Assembly: GCF_002002885.1 (NCBI RefSeq)
Contig: NZ_CP019510.1
Coordinates: forward strand, 1,364,001-1,428,000
Direction: 5' to 3'
Source: Janthinobacterium sp. LM6
Lineage (GTDB): Bacteria; Pseudomonadota; Gammaproteobacteria; Burkholderiales; Burkholderiaceae_D
DNA: 64,000 nucleotides
Part shown: piece after piece, positions 9,756 to 22,331 of the stretch
Position numbering within the stretch: the stretch's first letter is position 1
How the letters are laid out: each line of letters begins with the position of its first letter
Position numbers and translations under genes: made by a program
The notes under the pieces: generated by a model
What the model saw: the letters and a program-made list of their open reading frames with translations, nothing else
The model's database searches: none
Told to the model about the DNA's origin: nothing

Positions 9756-11258
9756 ATGAACAACCTCGACACCATTACCCACTACATCAACGGCGCCAAA
9801 ATCGACACCCAACGCGGCCGCTACGGCGACGTCTATAACCCCGCCCTGGGCGTACCCGTGGCCCGGGTGGTGCTGGGCACCGTGGAAGACGTGGACGCGG
9901 CCGTGCAGGCGGCGGCCGCCGCATTTCCCTCGTGGTCGGCCACGCCGCCGCTGACGCGCGCCAGGGTCCTGTTCCGCTATCTGCAGCTGTGCCAGCAGCA
10001 TACGGATGAATTTGCCGCCATGCTCACGCGCGAGCATGGCAAGACCTTTGCCGATGCGCAGGGTGAAGTGGCGCGCGGCATCGAGATGGTGGAATTTGCC
10101 GTCGGCATCCCGCAACTGTTGAAGGGGGAATTCACGGACCAGATTTCGCGCGGCATCGATGCCTGGTCCATGCGTCAGGCGCTCGGTGTGGTGGCCGGCA
10201 TCACGCCATTCAATTTTCCCGTGATGGTGCCGATGTGGATGTTCCCGGTGGCGATTGCCTGCGGCAATACCTTCGTCTTGAAACCGTCTGAGCGCGATCC
10301 GTCGGCATCCCTGCTGCACGCGAAACTGTTGAAAGAAGCAGGCTTGCCCGACGGCGTCTTCAACGTGGTGCAGGGCGATAAAGTGACCGTCGATGCCTTG
10401 CTCGACCACCCCGTGGTGCAGGCAATCAGCTTTGTGGGCTCGACGCCGATCGCCGAATACATCTATGCGCGCGGCAGCGCCAGCGGCAAGCGGGTGCAAG
10501 CGCTGGGCGGCGCGAAGAACCACATGGTGGTGATGCCCGACGCGGACATGGACATGACGGTCGACGCGCTGATCGGCGCGGCCTACGGTTCGGCGGGCGA
10601 GCGCTGCATGGCCATCTCCGTCGTCGTGGCCGTGGGCCACGCGGGCGACAAGTTGATCGACGCACTGGCAACGCGCACGGCCGCACTGAAAGTGCGCGAC
10701 GGCATGGAAGATGGTGCGGAAATGGGACCGGTCGTGTCGCTGGCGGCCAAGCAGCGGATCGAAAAACTGATCGCCTCGGGCGTGGAGCAGGGCGCCACTC
10801 TTGTCGTCGATGGCCGCAACCACGTGGTGCCTGGCCGCGAGAACGGTTTCTTTGTCGGCGGCACCTTGTTCGACCATGTGACGCGCGACATGAGCATCTA
10901 CAAGGAAGAGATTTTTGGCCCCGTGCTGTGCGTGCTCCGGTGTCCTGACGTGGTGCAGGCGGTGGAGCTGATCAACGCAAACGAGTATGGCAACGGCGTG
11001 GCCATCTACACGCGTGACGGCGGCGTGGCGCGCGAATTCGTGCGCCAGATCCAGGTCGGCATGGTGGGCGTCAACATCCCCTTGCCCGTGCCGATGGCCT
11101 TCAACAGTTTCGGCGGCTGGAAGCGCAGCATGTTCGGCGACCACCACGCGTATGGCCCCGAAGGCGTGCGTTTCTACACGCGCCACAAGGCCGTGATGCA
11201 GCGCTGGCCGAACACGGCAAGCGCTGGTGTGGAATTTGCTTTTCCCCAGATGAAGTAA
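9756..11258 (+). CDS. mmsA: CoA-acylating (methyl)malonate-semialdehyde dehydrogenase
   Basis: A 500-residue aldehyde dehydrogenase of the MmsA type, predicted to turn malonate semialdehyde or methylmalonate semialdehyde into acetyl-CoA or propionyl-CoA with NAD. The catalytic cysteine is C284 in [10 protein letters not shown], and [17 protein letters not shown] and EEIFGPVL are characteristic. GGAAAACC precedes the ATG. Lying next to the aminotransferase, it completes the route from beta-alanine (uracil) and 3-aminoisobutyrate (thymine) to central metabolism. Confidence 0.93.
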   Translation: MNNLDTITHYINGAKIDTQRGRYGDVYNPALGVPVARVVLGTVEDVDAAVQAAAAAFPSWSATPPLTRARVLFRYLQLCQQHTDEFAAMLTREHGKTFADAQGEVARGIEMVEFAVGIPQLLKGEFTDQISRGIDAWSMRQALGVVAGITPFNFPVMVPMWMFPVAIACGNTFVLKPSERDPSASLLHAKLLKEAGLPDGVFNVVQGDKVTVDALLDHPVVQAISFVGSTPIAEYIYARGSASGKRVQALGGAKNHMVVMPDADMDMTVDALIGAAYGSAGERCMAISVVVAVGHAGDKLIDALATRTAALKVRDGMEDGAEMGPVVSLAAKQRIEKLIASGVEQGATLVVDGRNHVVPGRENGFFVGGTLFDHVTRDMSIYKEEIFGPVLCVLRCPDVVQAVELINANEYGNGVAIYTRDGGVAREFVRQIQVGMVGVNIPLPVPMAFNSFGGWKRSMFGDHHAYGPEGVRFYTRHKAVMQRWPNTASAGVEFAFPQMK

Positions 11259-11302
11259 GGGTTTTAAATCAAACATCGGCCGCACAAAAAAAGGAAACCG
11301 CG

Positions 11303-12670
11303 ATGATCGAGTCCTTGAGTTATTTACCGCATCCCGCCCTGCCCAACGAGGAATTGGCGGGCCATTTCACGGACCTGGCACCGCCCCTGACGGCGCGCCA
11401 GGCCGCCATCGAAAGCGCCCGCTGCCTGTATTGCTACGACGCGCCGTGCAGCCGCATCTGTCCGTCGGAAATCGACGTGGCCAGCTTCATCCGCAATATC
11501 CACGACAAGAACATCAACGGCGCCGCCGCCGGCATCCTGAAGCAGAACATCCTGGGCGGCAGCTGCGCGCGCGTCTGCCCGACGGAAATCCTGTGCGAAG
11601 ACGTCTGCGTGCGCAACCACGACGCCGAAGGCCAGCCCGTCAAGATCGGTCTCTTGCAGCGCTACGCCGTCGACCACATGCATTTTACGGCGCACCCGTT
11701 CGAGCGGGCGGCAAGCACGGGCAAGACCATCGCCATCGTCGGCGCGGGCCCGGCGGGACTGTCGTGCGCGCACCGCCTGGCCATGCTGGGCCACGACGTG
11801 GTGATCTTTGAAAAAGAGGGCAAGGCGGGCGGCCTGAATGAATACGGCATCGCCAAGTACAAGCTGACGGACGACTTCGCGCAAAAGGAAATCGACTTCC
11901 TGCTCGATATCGGAGGCATCGCCATCCGATGTCGCCAGGCGCTGGGCGAAAACGTGCAGCTGCGCGACCTGCACGCGCAGTACGACGCCGTCTTCCTCGG
12001 CCTGGGCCTGGGCGCCAGCCGCAAACTGGGCTTGACGGGCGAGGACGCACCGGGCTTGCTGGCCGCCGTCGATTACATCGCCGCGCTGCGCCAGGCGGAC
12101 GACCTGGCCGCGCTGCCTGTGCCGAAACGCGCCATCGTCATTGGCGCCGGCAATACGGCCATCGACATGGCCGTGCAAGTCCAGCGTTTGGGCGCCGAGG
12201 AAGTCACCCTCGTCTACCGGCGCGGTTTCGACGCCATGACGGCCACGCACCACGAACAGGAGATTGCCAAGGCGAACCAGGTGCGCATGCTGACGTGGGC
12301 CCAGCCGCAGCAAGTGCTGCTCGATGCGGCAGGCAAGGTGGCGGGCATGCGCTTCGAGAAGACGCAGATGCAGGGTTCACGTCTGGCGGGGACGGGTGAA
12401 ACCTTCGACGTGGCGGCCGACGCCATCTTCAAGGCCATCGGCCAGAGCCTCGATACGCAGGTGCTGCATGACCCGATGGCATCCTTGTTGCAGCGCGAAG
12501 GCGACAAGATCGCCGTCGATGCGGGTTTTCGCACGGTGCTGCCGGGGATCTATGCGGGCGGCGATTGCGTGGCGCCGGGGCAGGACTTGACGGTGCAGGC
12601 CGTCCAGCATGGCAAGCTGGCCGCACTGGCCATCCATTCCGATTTGTTGAATAAAGTGGAGGCTGCATAA
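11303..12670 (+). CDS. preT: NAD-dependent dihydropyrimidine dehydrogenase, subunit PreT
   Basis: A 455-residue electron-input subunit of the PreTA enzyme, which reduces uracil and thymine to the 5,6-dihydro forms. N-terminal cysteines C41, C44, C49 and C53 (CLYCYDAPCSRICP) and a second set (ARVCPTEILCEDVC) carry iron-sulfur clusters. AIVGAGPAGLSCAHRLA is the FAD-binding motif and VIGAGNTAIDMAV the pyridine-nucleotide motif. The gene overlaps preA by one base (A of the shared TAATG), so the two are translationally coupled and expressed together. Confidence 0.94.
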   Translation: MIESLSYLPHPALPNEELAGHFTDLAPPLTARQAAIESARCLYCYDAPCSRICPSEIDVASFIRNIHDKNINGAAAGILKQNILGGSCARVCPTEILCEDVCVRNHDAEGQPVKIGLLQRYAVDHMHFTAHPFERAASTGKTIAIVGAGPAGLSCAHRLAMLGHDVVIFEKEGKAGGLNEYGIAKYKLTDDFAQKEIDFLLDIGGIAIRCRQALGENVQLRDLHAQYDAVFLGLGLGASRKLGLTGEDAPGLLAAVDYIAALRQADDLAALPVPKRAIVIGAGNTAIDMAVQVQRLGAEEVTLVYRRGFDAMTATHHEQEIAKANQVRMLTWAQPQQVLLDAAGKVAGMRFEKTQMQGSRLAGTGETFDVAADAIFKAIGQSLDTQVLHDPMASLLQREGDKIAVDAGFRTVLPGIYAGGDCVAPGQDLTVQAVQHGKLAALAIHSDLLNKVEAA

Positions 12671-13950
12671 TGGCTGATCTCAGCATCGAATTTTGCGGCA
12701 TCAAGGCGCCGAATCCCTTCTGGCTGGCGTCCGCACCGCCGACCGACAAGGCCTATAACGTGGTGCGCGCCTTCGAAGCGGGGTGGGGCGGCGTCGTGTG
12801 GAAGACGCTCGGTGAAGATCCTGCCGCCGTCAACGTCTCGTCGCGTTATTCCGCCCTGTACGGCAAGAACCGCGAAGTGGTCGGCTTTAATAACATTGAA
12901 CTGATTACCGACCGTTCGCTGGAGATCAACCTGCGCGAAATCACGCAGGTGAAAAAGGATTGGCCGGACCGCGCCATGATCGTCTCCCTGATGCTGCCCT
13001 GCGAAGAGCACTACTGGGCCGACATCCTGCCCAAGGTCGAGGCGACGGGGGCGGACGGTATCGAACTCAATTTCGGCTGCCCGCACGGCATGCCGGAGCG
13101 GGGCATGGGCGCGGCCGTGGGCCAGGTGCCCGAGTATGTGCAGATGGTGACCGCTTGGTGCAAGAAACACAGCCGACTGCCCGTCATCGTCAAGCTCACG
13201 CCCAACATCACGGACGTGCGCATGCCGGCGCGCGCGGCCAAGGCGGGCGGCGCGGACGCCGTCTCGCTGATCAACACCATCAACTCGATCACCTCGCTGG
13301 ACTTGGACCGCATGGTGGCCTTGCCCATCGTCGGCGGCGCCAGCACGCACGGCGGCTATTGCGGGTCCGCCGTGAAGCCCATCGCCCTGAACATGGTGGC
13401 GGAAATCGCCCGCGATCCGCAGACGCGCGGCTTGCCCATTTCCGGCATCGGCGGCATCGGCAACTGGCGCGACGCGGCCGAATTCCTCGCCCTCGGCGCC
13501 GGCTGCGTGCAGGTGTGCACGGCCGCCATGCTGCATGGTTTTCGCATCGTCGACGAGATGAAGGATGGCCTGTCGCGCTGGATGGACGAGAAGGGCTATG
13601 CACGCATCAGCGATTTTTCCGGCAAGGCCGTGGCCAACACGACGGACTGGAAATACCTGGACATGAATTACCAGGTGATCGCGCAGATCAATCAGGACGA
13701 CTGCATCAAGTGCGGCAAGTGCTACGTGGCTTGCGAAGACACTTCGCACCAGTCGATCGCGCAACTGATCGACGCCGCCGGCACGCGCACATATGAGGTG
13801 ATCAAGGAGGAATGCGTGGGCTGCAACCTGTGCGAAATCACCTGTCCGGTGCAGGGCTGCATCACGATGGTGCCGCAGGTTACGGGCAAGCCGTACATGA
13901 ACTGGACGCAGGATCCGCGCAACCCCCGGGCATTGGCGGAATCGGTATAG
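12670..13950 (+). CDS. preA: NAD-dependent dihydropyrimidine dehydrogenase, subunit PreA
   Basis: A 426-residue catalytic subunit. A dihydroorotate-dehydrogenase-like FMN barrel occupies about residues 1-320, with the active-site cysteine C137 in NFGCPHGM, the position of the catalytic Cys in mammalian dihydropyrimidine dehydrogenase. A C-terminal ferredoxin domain carries two 4Fe-4S motifs, CIKCGKCYVAC and CVGCNLCEITC. It partners with the adjoining PreT to reduce uracil and thymine with NADH. Length and layout are normal for the family. Confidence 0.95.
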   Translation: MADLSIEFCGIKAPNPFWLASAPPTDKAYNVVRAFEAGWGGVVWKTLGEDPAAVNVSSRYSALYGKNREVVGFNNIELITDRSLEINLREITQVKKDWPDRAMIVSLMLPCEEHYWADILPKVEATGADGIELNFGCPHGMPERGMGAAVGQVPEYVQMVTAWCKKHSRLPVIVKLTPNITDVRMPARAAKAGGADAVSLINTINSITSLDLDRMVALPIVGGASTHGGYCGSAVKPIALNMVAEIARDPQTRGLPISGIGGIGNWRDAAEFLALGAGCVQVCTAAMLHGFRIVDEMKDGLSRWMDEKGYARISDFSGKAVANTTDWKYLDMNYQVIAQINQDDCIKCGKCYVACEDTSHQSIAQLIDAAGTRTYEVIKEECVGCNLCEITCPVQGCITMVPQVTGKPYMNWTQDPRNPRALAESV

Positions 13951-14059
13951 GGCACGTTTTTTGCGTACGTATATTTTATAAACAGTTGCTCAACTTTGCA
14001 GTAAGCTAGGCCGCAGCCGTTTTTAAAACGCCCAACCTCCCAACCGATGGAGCAAACCT

Positions 14060-16952
<2,893 letters not shown>

Positions 16953-16962
16953 GGAGTTGACG

Positions 16963-18198
16963 ATGGATGAATTGCGTATCAATGGCGAACGATTGTGGGC
17001 GGCCCTGATGGAACTGGCGCGCATCGGCGCGACAGCGAAGGGCGGCGTCAAGCGCCTGGCCCTGACGGACCTCGACAAAGAAGGCCGCGACCTGGTGGTG
17101 CGCTGGGGCACGGAGGCGGGCATGAGCATCACGATCGACCAGATCGGCAATGTCTTCATGCGCCGCGATGGCGCCGACAATACCTTGCCGCCCGTGATGA
17201 CGGGCAGCCATATCGACACGCAGCCCACGGGCGGCAAGTTCGATGGCAATTACGGCGTACTGGCCGGCCTGGAAGTGGTGCGTACCCTGAATGATTTGCA
17301 AATCAAGACGCAGGCGCCCATCGAAGTGGCCTTCTGGACCAACGAGGAAGGCTCGCGCTTCGTGCCCGTGATGATGGGGTCGGGCGTATTTTGCGGCGCC
17401 TTTTCGCTTGAAACCGCGTATGCGGCGAAGGATACGGAAGGAAAAACCGTGGGCGAGGAGCTGGCGCGCATCGGATACAAGGGCGACCAGGTGCCGGGCG
17501 ACCATCCCATCGGCGCCTATTTTGAAACGCATATCGAGCAGGGCCCTGTGCTGGAAGACGCCGACAAGGTCATCGGCGTGGTGCCGGCCGTAATGGGGCT
17601 GTCGTGGTACGACTGCGTGGTGACGGGCATGGAAGCGCATGCGGGACCGACGCCCATGGGCTTGCGCAAGGATGCGCTGCAGGTGGCCACTACCATCATG
17701 CAGGAAGTCGTCGCCATTGCGAACCGCTACCCGCCGTACGGGCGCGGCACGGTGGGCATGGTGCAGGTGTTCCCGAACAGCCGCAACGTGATCCCCGGCG
17801 AAGTCAAATTCAGCATCGACCTGCGCAACGTGAATGATGAACTGCTCAACACCATGCATGGCGAGATCACGGCCTTCATCGACGCGACGCGCATCGGTAC
17901 GGGACTGGATATATCTCTTGAACGGGTTTCCTATTACCCGCCATGCCCGTTCCACCCTGACTGCGTGGGTGCCGTGCGCAACGCGACTGAAAAGCTGGGT
18001 TACTCGGTGATGGACGTGGTCTCCGGTGCCGGCCACGACGCCATCTACGCGGCCAGGCTGGCGCCGGCCGGCATGATCTTCGTGCCGTGCAAGGACGGCA
18101 TCAGCCACAATGAAATCGAAGACGCCAAGCCCGAGCATCTGGAAGCTGGCTGCAACGTGCTGCTGCACGCGATGCTGGAGCGGGCCGTGGCGGTGTAA
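16963..18198 (+). CDS. M20-type N-carbamoyl amino acid hydrolase (beta-ureidopropionase role)
   Basis: A 411-residue zinc hydrolase of the hydantoinase/carbamoylase family. Metal-site motifs are TGSHIDTQPTGGKFDG, WTNEEGSRF, ETHIEQGPVLE and SGAGHDA. In this operon it should hydrolyse N-carbamoyl-beta-alanine to beta-alanine, CO2 and ammonia, handing its product to the aminotransferase at 8355-9671. I chose the ATG at 16963 because AAGGAG lies at the usual distance; an in-frame start at 16915 lies inside hydA. It meets the converging uraD-allC gene with two bases between stops. Confidence 0.9.
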   Translation: MDELRINGERLWAALMELARIGATAKGGVKRLALTDLDKEGRDLVVRWGTEAGMSITIDQIGNVFMRRDGADNTLPPVMTGSHIDTQPTGGKFDGNYGVLAGLEVVRTLNDLQIKTQAPIEVAFWTNEEGSRFVPVMMGSGVFCGAFSLETAYAAKDTEGKTVGEELARIGYKGDQVPGDHPIGAYFETHIEQGPVLEDADKVIGVVPAVMGLSWYDCVVTGMEAHAGPTPMGLRKDALQVATTIMQEVVAIANRYPPYGRGTVGMVQVFPNSRNVIPGEVKFSIDLRNVNDELLNTMHGEITAFIDATRIGTGLDISLERVSYYPPCPFHPDCVGAVRNATEKLGYSVMDVVSGAGHDAIYAARLAPAGMIFVPCKDGISHNEIEDAKPEHLEAGCNVLLHAMLERAVAV

Positions 18199-18200
18199 CC

Positions 18201-19955
18201 CTAGGGCTTGGGCTGGAAATTGCGCAAAAACGCCAGCAGCGCGCGCGCTGCGATGTCGGCGTCGTCGGCCGTCATGGTTTCCAGCGGATTGTGGCTGATG
18301 CCACCATTGCCGCAGCGGGTAAACAGCATGGCCACGTCGGTGATGGCGGCCATGGCCATGGCGTCGTGGCCCGCGCCCGACAGCAGCGCATACGGTGCGA
18401 TGCCGACCGATTCCACGGCTTGTGCCAGCTGCGCCATCAGCCACGGCGCGCACGGCGCCGCACGCGCGGACAGCAGCAGCTCCAGCTGATAGTCGATCTG
18501 GCGCCGCGCGCAGATGGCGGCGATGCCATCCAAGATATCGTCGACGGCCGCCTGGCGTACGGCGTCAACGGCTGCGCGGATGTCGAGCGACAGGGTGCAG
18601 GCGCCGGCGATCACGTTGACGGAGCCGTTGGGTACGTGCAGCTGGCCCACTGTGCCCACCAGCGCTTCGCCCTGGCTGCAGCGGTGCTCCACCAGCAGGA
18701 TGATTTCGGCCGCCGCACTGGCGGCATCCTTGCGCATGGTCATGGGCGTGGTGCCCGCGTGGCTGGCCACGCCGCCAAGATTGACCAGGTAGCGCGAGCT
18801 GCCGGCAATCGCCGTGACGATCCCCAGCGGCAGGTCGCGTTCCAGCAGCACGGGACCCTGCTCGATATGCACTTCCACATAGCCGAGCAAGTCGGCTGGG
18901 TCACGCGCGATGGCGCCGATGGCGCTTACTTCGTGGCCAGCGGTGGCCAGCGCGTCGCGCATGCTCACGCCATCCGCATCGAGCTGCTCCAGCAGCGATA
19001 CGTCGAACTTGCCCGTGACGGCCGTACTGCCCAAAAACGTGCTCTTGAAGCGCACGCCTTCTTCCTCAGCGAAGCCGACAATCTCGAAGTGAAATGGCAG
19101 CTTTTCGCCCTGTTCGTGCAGGTGGCGCACGACGGCGATCGGCAGGACGATACCCAGACGGCCATCGTACTTGCCGCCGTTGCGCACCGTGTCGTAATGC
19201 GACCCCGTCATCAGCGTCTTTGCGCCTGGTAGGTCGGAAGGGTAGCGGCCGACCACATTGCCGACGGCGTCGATGTGCACCTGCATGCCCGCCTCGCGCA
19301 TCCAGTCGGCCAGCTGCGCGGCGGTTTTGCGGTGCGCCGGCGTCAGGTAGGCGCAGGTCAGGTTGTAATCGCTGTCGCTCCAGCCGGCCAGGGTTTCGGC
19401 ATGCTGCATGATGGCCGGGCCGAAGTCCAGGCGCACGTCGAACAGGTCGTTCAGGCGAAGCTCGGCGATGCGCTTGATCTGCCGCAGCGATTCGGCCAGT
19501 TCATCGGCTCGCCGGTTTTTCAGGCGCCGCGCAAACGTGGCGATGATATCCTGGCGCGTGAGGCCTTCGCCCGTCGGGCCCTTGACGGCCAGGATGAAGG
19601 GAAAGCCGAACTTGGCGTTGTAGTCGTCGTTCAGGCGCTGCAGGGTGGCGAATTCGTCGGCGCTGCACAGGTTCAGGCCGGACTTGGCCTGCTCGTGCGT
19701 CGATTCCGCCGTCAATTGCCCTGCGATGGCGGCCTTGCCAGCCAGCTCCGGGTGGGCGCGTATCAGCCCCAGCTGCTCTTCGGGCGAAGCTTGCGCCAGC
19801 ACGCGCTGCAGCTCCGTCTTGAGCGCCGTCAGGCTGGGAAATGGCCGGGCGGGCACCGCGCGCTGGGCGATCCAGGGCGAATGTTCATAGATGCCGTGCA
19901 GCCGTGCGATAAAGTTTGCCGGACTGCCGGCGTTCAGGTCTGAAAGGGTGGTCAT
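18201..19955 (-). CDS. Bifunctional OHCU decarboxylase (UraD) - allantoate amidohydrolase fusion
   Basis: A 584-residue two-domain protein. About residues 1-165 are UraD, which makes S-allantoin in the urate pathway: the catalytic histidine lies in IRAHPELAGKAA, followed by GFPFILAVKG. About residues 170-584 form an M20-type allantoate amidohydrolase with TGSHYDTVRNGGKYDG, AEEEGVRF, VHIEQGPVL and SGAGHDAM. The two activities are not consecutive: allantoinase acts between them and is not in the window. I chose the ATG at 19955, where TTLSDLN begins; a longer reading frame to 20006 adds an unlikely basic leader. Confidence 0.88.
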   Translation of the reverse strand: MTTLSDLNAGSPANFIARLHGIYEHSPWIAQRAVPARPFPSLTALKTELQRVLAQASPEEQLGLIRAHPELAGKAAIAGQLTAESTHEQAKSGLNLCSADEFATLQRLNDDYNAKFGFPFILAVKGPTGEGLTRQDIIATFARRLKNRRADELAESLRQIKRIAELRLNDLFDVRLDFGPAIMQHAETLAGWSDSDYNLTCAYLTPAHRKTAAQLADWMREAGMQVHIDAVGNVVGRYPSDLPGAKTLMTGSHYDTVRNGGKYDGRLGIVLPIAVVRHLHEQGEKLPFHFEIVGFAEEEGVRFKSTFLGSTAVTGKFDVSLLEQLDADGVSMRDALATAGHEVSAIGAIARDPADLLGYVEVHIEQGPVLLERDLPLGIVTAIAGSSRYLVNLGGVASHAGTTPMTMRKDAASAAAEIILLVEHRCSQGEALVGTVGQLHVPNGSVNVIAGACTLSLDIRAAVDAVRQAAVDDILDGIAAICARRQIDYQLELLLSARAAPCAPWLMAQLAQAVESVGIAPYALLSGAGHDAMAMAAITDVAMLFTRCGNGGISHNPLETMTADDADIAARALLAFLRNFQPKP

Positions 19956-20028
19956 GGTTTTCCGATCATGCAAGCGGTGATGATAGCGCCCAGTTCCTGT
20001 CTCCATTATATGCGTGTGCTGATAGCGG

Positions 20029-20967
20029 CTATCGCTGCACCAGCGCCTTGGCGGCCGCGCTGACCTGGTCGCGCAGCCATTTGTGTTCGGGCGCCTGGTG
20101 CACGCGCTGGTGCCACAGCTGGTAAAAACGCATGGGCGGGAATTTCAGAGGCACGGTATACGTTTTCAGCGGCAGCGTCTTTTCATAGAAGCGCATGAAT
20201 TGCCTGCCCGTGGTCAGTACCAGATCCGTCTGCGTCAGCATGTAGGGAATCAGGCCGAAATATGCCGACTCCACCACCACGTTGCGCTGCAGGTTTTGCC
20301 GTTCGAGGAAGGAGTCGATCACGCCGTGATAGCCGGGCATCATCTGCGACGGCGCCACGTGGGGCAGGCTCAGATAATCGTCGAGGGTCATGGCGTCGCT
20401 GGCCGTGCGCCGCGCATAGGCGTTTTCCGCATGCATGGCGCAGATGATGGGGTCTTCGAACAGCTTCGAGATATGCAGATGCGCGGGCGGCTCGTCCCAG
20501 TTGGCGATCACCAGGTCCAGGCCCCCATCGGAGAGCTGGCGGATATGGTCGATGCCTGGCCCCAGGCTGTGCAGCACGACGCGGCTTTTCGGCGAACCGC
20601 GGCGCAGCAGCGCCACCACATTGGGCAGGAACTGGCTGTCCAGGTAGTCGGGCGCGGCGATGTGGAAGGTGCGCGCTTCTTCCTGCGCCACGAACGGCGT
20701 CTTCTTGACGAACAGGCTTTCCGTCTGGTCGAGGATGCGCTTGGCCGGATTGAGCAGGCTTTCGCCATGCTGGGTCGGCACCATGCCGCGCGCGCCGCGC
20801 ACGAGCAGCGGGTCGCCCGTCAGTTCGCGCAGCTTGCGCAGGGAGGCGGAAATCGAAGGCTGCGGCTGATTGAGTTTCAGCGCCACGCGCGAGACATTCT
20901 TTTCCACCAGCAGCAGGTAGAGGATGCGGATCAAGTGCAGGTCGAGGTGTTGCGGCAGGCTGGACAT
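20029..20967 (-). CDS. LysR-family regulator, probably of purine/urate catabolism
   Basis: A 312-residue LysR regulator with an N-terminal winged helix (SRVALKLNQPQPSISASLRKL, interrupted at most by normal variation, about residues 24-44) and a C-terminal inducer domain. It lies 73 bases upstream of the uraD-allC fusion on the same strand and divergent from puuD. LysR regulators usually control the divergent neighbour, so urate use is the likely target. A nested inverted repeat lies in the shared upstream region at 20987-21018. Confidence 0.85.
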   Translation of the reverse strand: MSSLPQHLDLHLIRILYLLLVEKNVSRVALKLNQPQPSISASLRKLRELTGDPLLVRGARGMVPTQHGESLLNPAKRILDQTESLFVKKTPFVAQEEARTFHIAAPDYLDSQFLPNVVALLRRGSPKSRVVLHSLGPGIDHIRQLSDGGLDLVIANWDEPPAHLHISKLFEDPIICAMHAENAYARRTASDAMTLDDYLSLPHVAPSQMMPGYHGVIDSFLERQNLQRNVVVESAYFGLIPYMLTQTDLVLTTGRQFMRFYEKTLPLKTYTVPLKFPPMRFYQLWHQRVHQAPEHKWLRDQVSAAAKALVQR

Positions 20968-20986
20968 GTGGCGGCGGCTCTGTTGT

Positions 20987-21018
20987 ATATCGATTTGAAT
21001 ATGTCAAATATACGATAT
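20987..21018. promoter_or_regulatory. Nested inverted repeat, candidate LysR operator between LysR gene and puuD
   Basis: ATTTGA (20993-20998) and TCAAAT (21004-21009) pair around a 5-base centre, and ATATCG (20987-20992) pairs with CGATAT (21013-21018) outside. The site lies 20 bases upstream of the LysR start and about 80 bases upstream of puuD, where a LysR dimer pair would repress its own gene and activate puuD. Function is inferred from position and symmetry. Confidence 0.5.
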
Positions 21019-21098
21019 TTTTCATGTGATGGGCGGTAAATCCGTTTATCTTGTGTAGATTGGCACGAATATTGGTTCGGTCTGACTAGAGGAAATTT

Positions 21099-22331
21099 AT
21101 GGAAGTATTTGCCTACCTGATTCCGTACGGCCTTGAGTGGCTGAACCTGATCGTCCGCTGGCTGCACGTCATCACGGGCATCGCCTGGATCGGTGCTTCC
21201 TTCTATTTTGTCTGGCTCGACAACTCGATCCGCCCGCCCGCTCCCGGCTCCGAGCTGGCGAAAAAGGGCGTGTCGGGAGAATTGTGGGCCGTGCACGGCG
21301 GCGGCTTTTACAACCCGCAAAAATACCTGGTGGCACCCGCCGAATTGCCGAAGGAACTGCACTGGTTCAAGTGGGAAGCGTATTCCACCTGGCTGTCCGG
21401 CTTTGCCCTGCTGACCATTGCCTACTATTTCAATGCCCAGGCCATGATGATCGACAAGGCCGTGGCGGACATCAGCAGCGGCCAGGCCGTCGGCATCGGC
21501 ATCGCCACCCTCGTCATCGGCTGGACCGTATACGATCTGCTGTGTCGCTCGAAGCTGGCGCAATATGAGCTGTGGTTCGGCGTGACGGTGTTCGCGCTGA
21601 TCGTCGGCGCCGCATACGTGCTCACGCATTGGCTCAGCGGGCGCGCCGCCTACATCCACGTGGGCGCCATGATCGGCACCATCATGGTGGCCAATGTACT
21701 GATGCTGATCATTCCCGGCCAGCGCAAGATGGTCGAAGCCATGGCCGCCGGCAAGCTGCCCGATCCCAAACACGGCCAGAAGGCCAAGCAGCGCAGCGTG
21801 CATAACAATTACTTTACCTTGCCCGTGCTGTTCATCATGATCAGCAACCACTATGCGATGACCTATCGGAACGATCATGCCTGGCTGGTGCTGGCGCTGA
21901 TCATGGCGGCCGGCGTTTTCATTCGCCACTTCTTCAACCTGCGCCACAAGGGCCGTGTCGAGTGGCGCTACCCGGCCATCGGCGTGGCCTTGCTGGTGGC
22001 AGTGGCTGTGGCCATCGCGCCGAAAGCGCCCGTGACCATGGCGGCCGCGCCGGCGGTGGACCCGGCCGCGCAGTTCAAGGCCGTGCATGCCATCATCGCC
22101 CAGCGCTGCGCCACCTGCCATTCGGCCCGGCCCACGCAAGCGGGTTTCGCCACGGCGCCGGCCGGCATGATGCTGGATAATGAAGTCGAAATCCGCCAGC
22201 ACGCGGCGCAAATCTACAAGCAGGCCATCGAACTGAAGGCCATGCCGATCGGGAACCTGACCAATATGACGGAGGCCGAGCGCAGTGAACTGGGCGCCTG
22301 GCTGCAACAGACCATGCAAGGAGAAAAATGA
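21099..22331 (+). CDS. puuD: Membrane-bound urate hydroxylase PuuD with C-terminal cytochrome c domain
   Basis: A 410-residue protein predicted to oxidise urate to 5-hydroxyisourate, passing electrons to the respiratory chain instead of oxygen. Eight or so membrane segments fill residues 10-315, opening with WLHVITGIAWIGASFYF. A periplasmic c-type haem site, CATCH, lies near residue 335, followed by a cytochrome c-like tail. GAGGAAATTT precedes the ATG. Its product would feed HIU hydrolase (not in the window) and then the UraD domain at 18201-19955. Confidence 0.92.
   Translation: MEVFAYLIPYGLEWLNLIVRWLHVITGIAWIGASFYFVWLDNSIRPPAPGSELAKKGVSGELWAVHGGGFYNPQKYLVAPAELPKELHWFKWEAYSTWLSGFALLTIAYYFNAQAMMIDKAVADISSGQAVGIGIATLVIGWTVYDLLCRSKLAQYELWFGVTVFALIVGAAYVLTHWLSGRAAYIHVGAMIGTIMVANVLMLIIPGQRKMVEAMAAGKLPDPKHGQKAKQRSVHNNYFTLPVLFIMISNHYAMTYRNDHAWLVLALIMAAGVFIRHFFNLRHKGRVEWRYPAIGVALLVAVAVAIAPKAPVTMAAAPAVDPAAQFKAVHAIIAQRCATCHSARPTQAGFATAPAGMMLDNEVEIRQHAAQIYKQAIELKAMPIGNLTNMTEAERSELGAWLQQTMQGEK

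Noticed and set aside
12670-13950. Possible loss of the catalytic cysteine in PreA (Val in GAAVGQ)
   Set aside because: On checking, the catalytic Cys belongs to the NxxCPHGM segment, and it is present here as C137.
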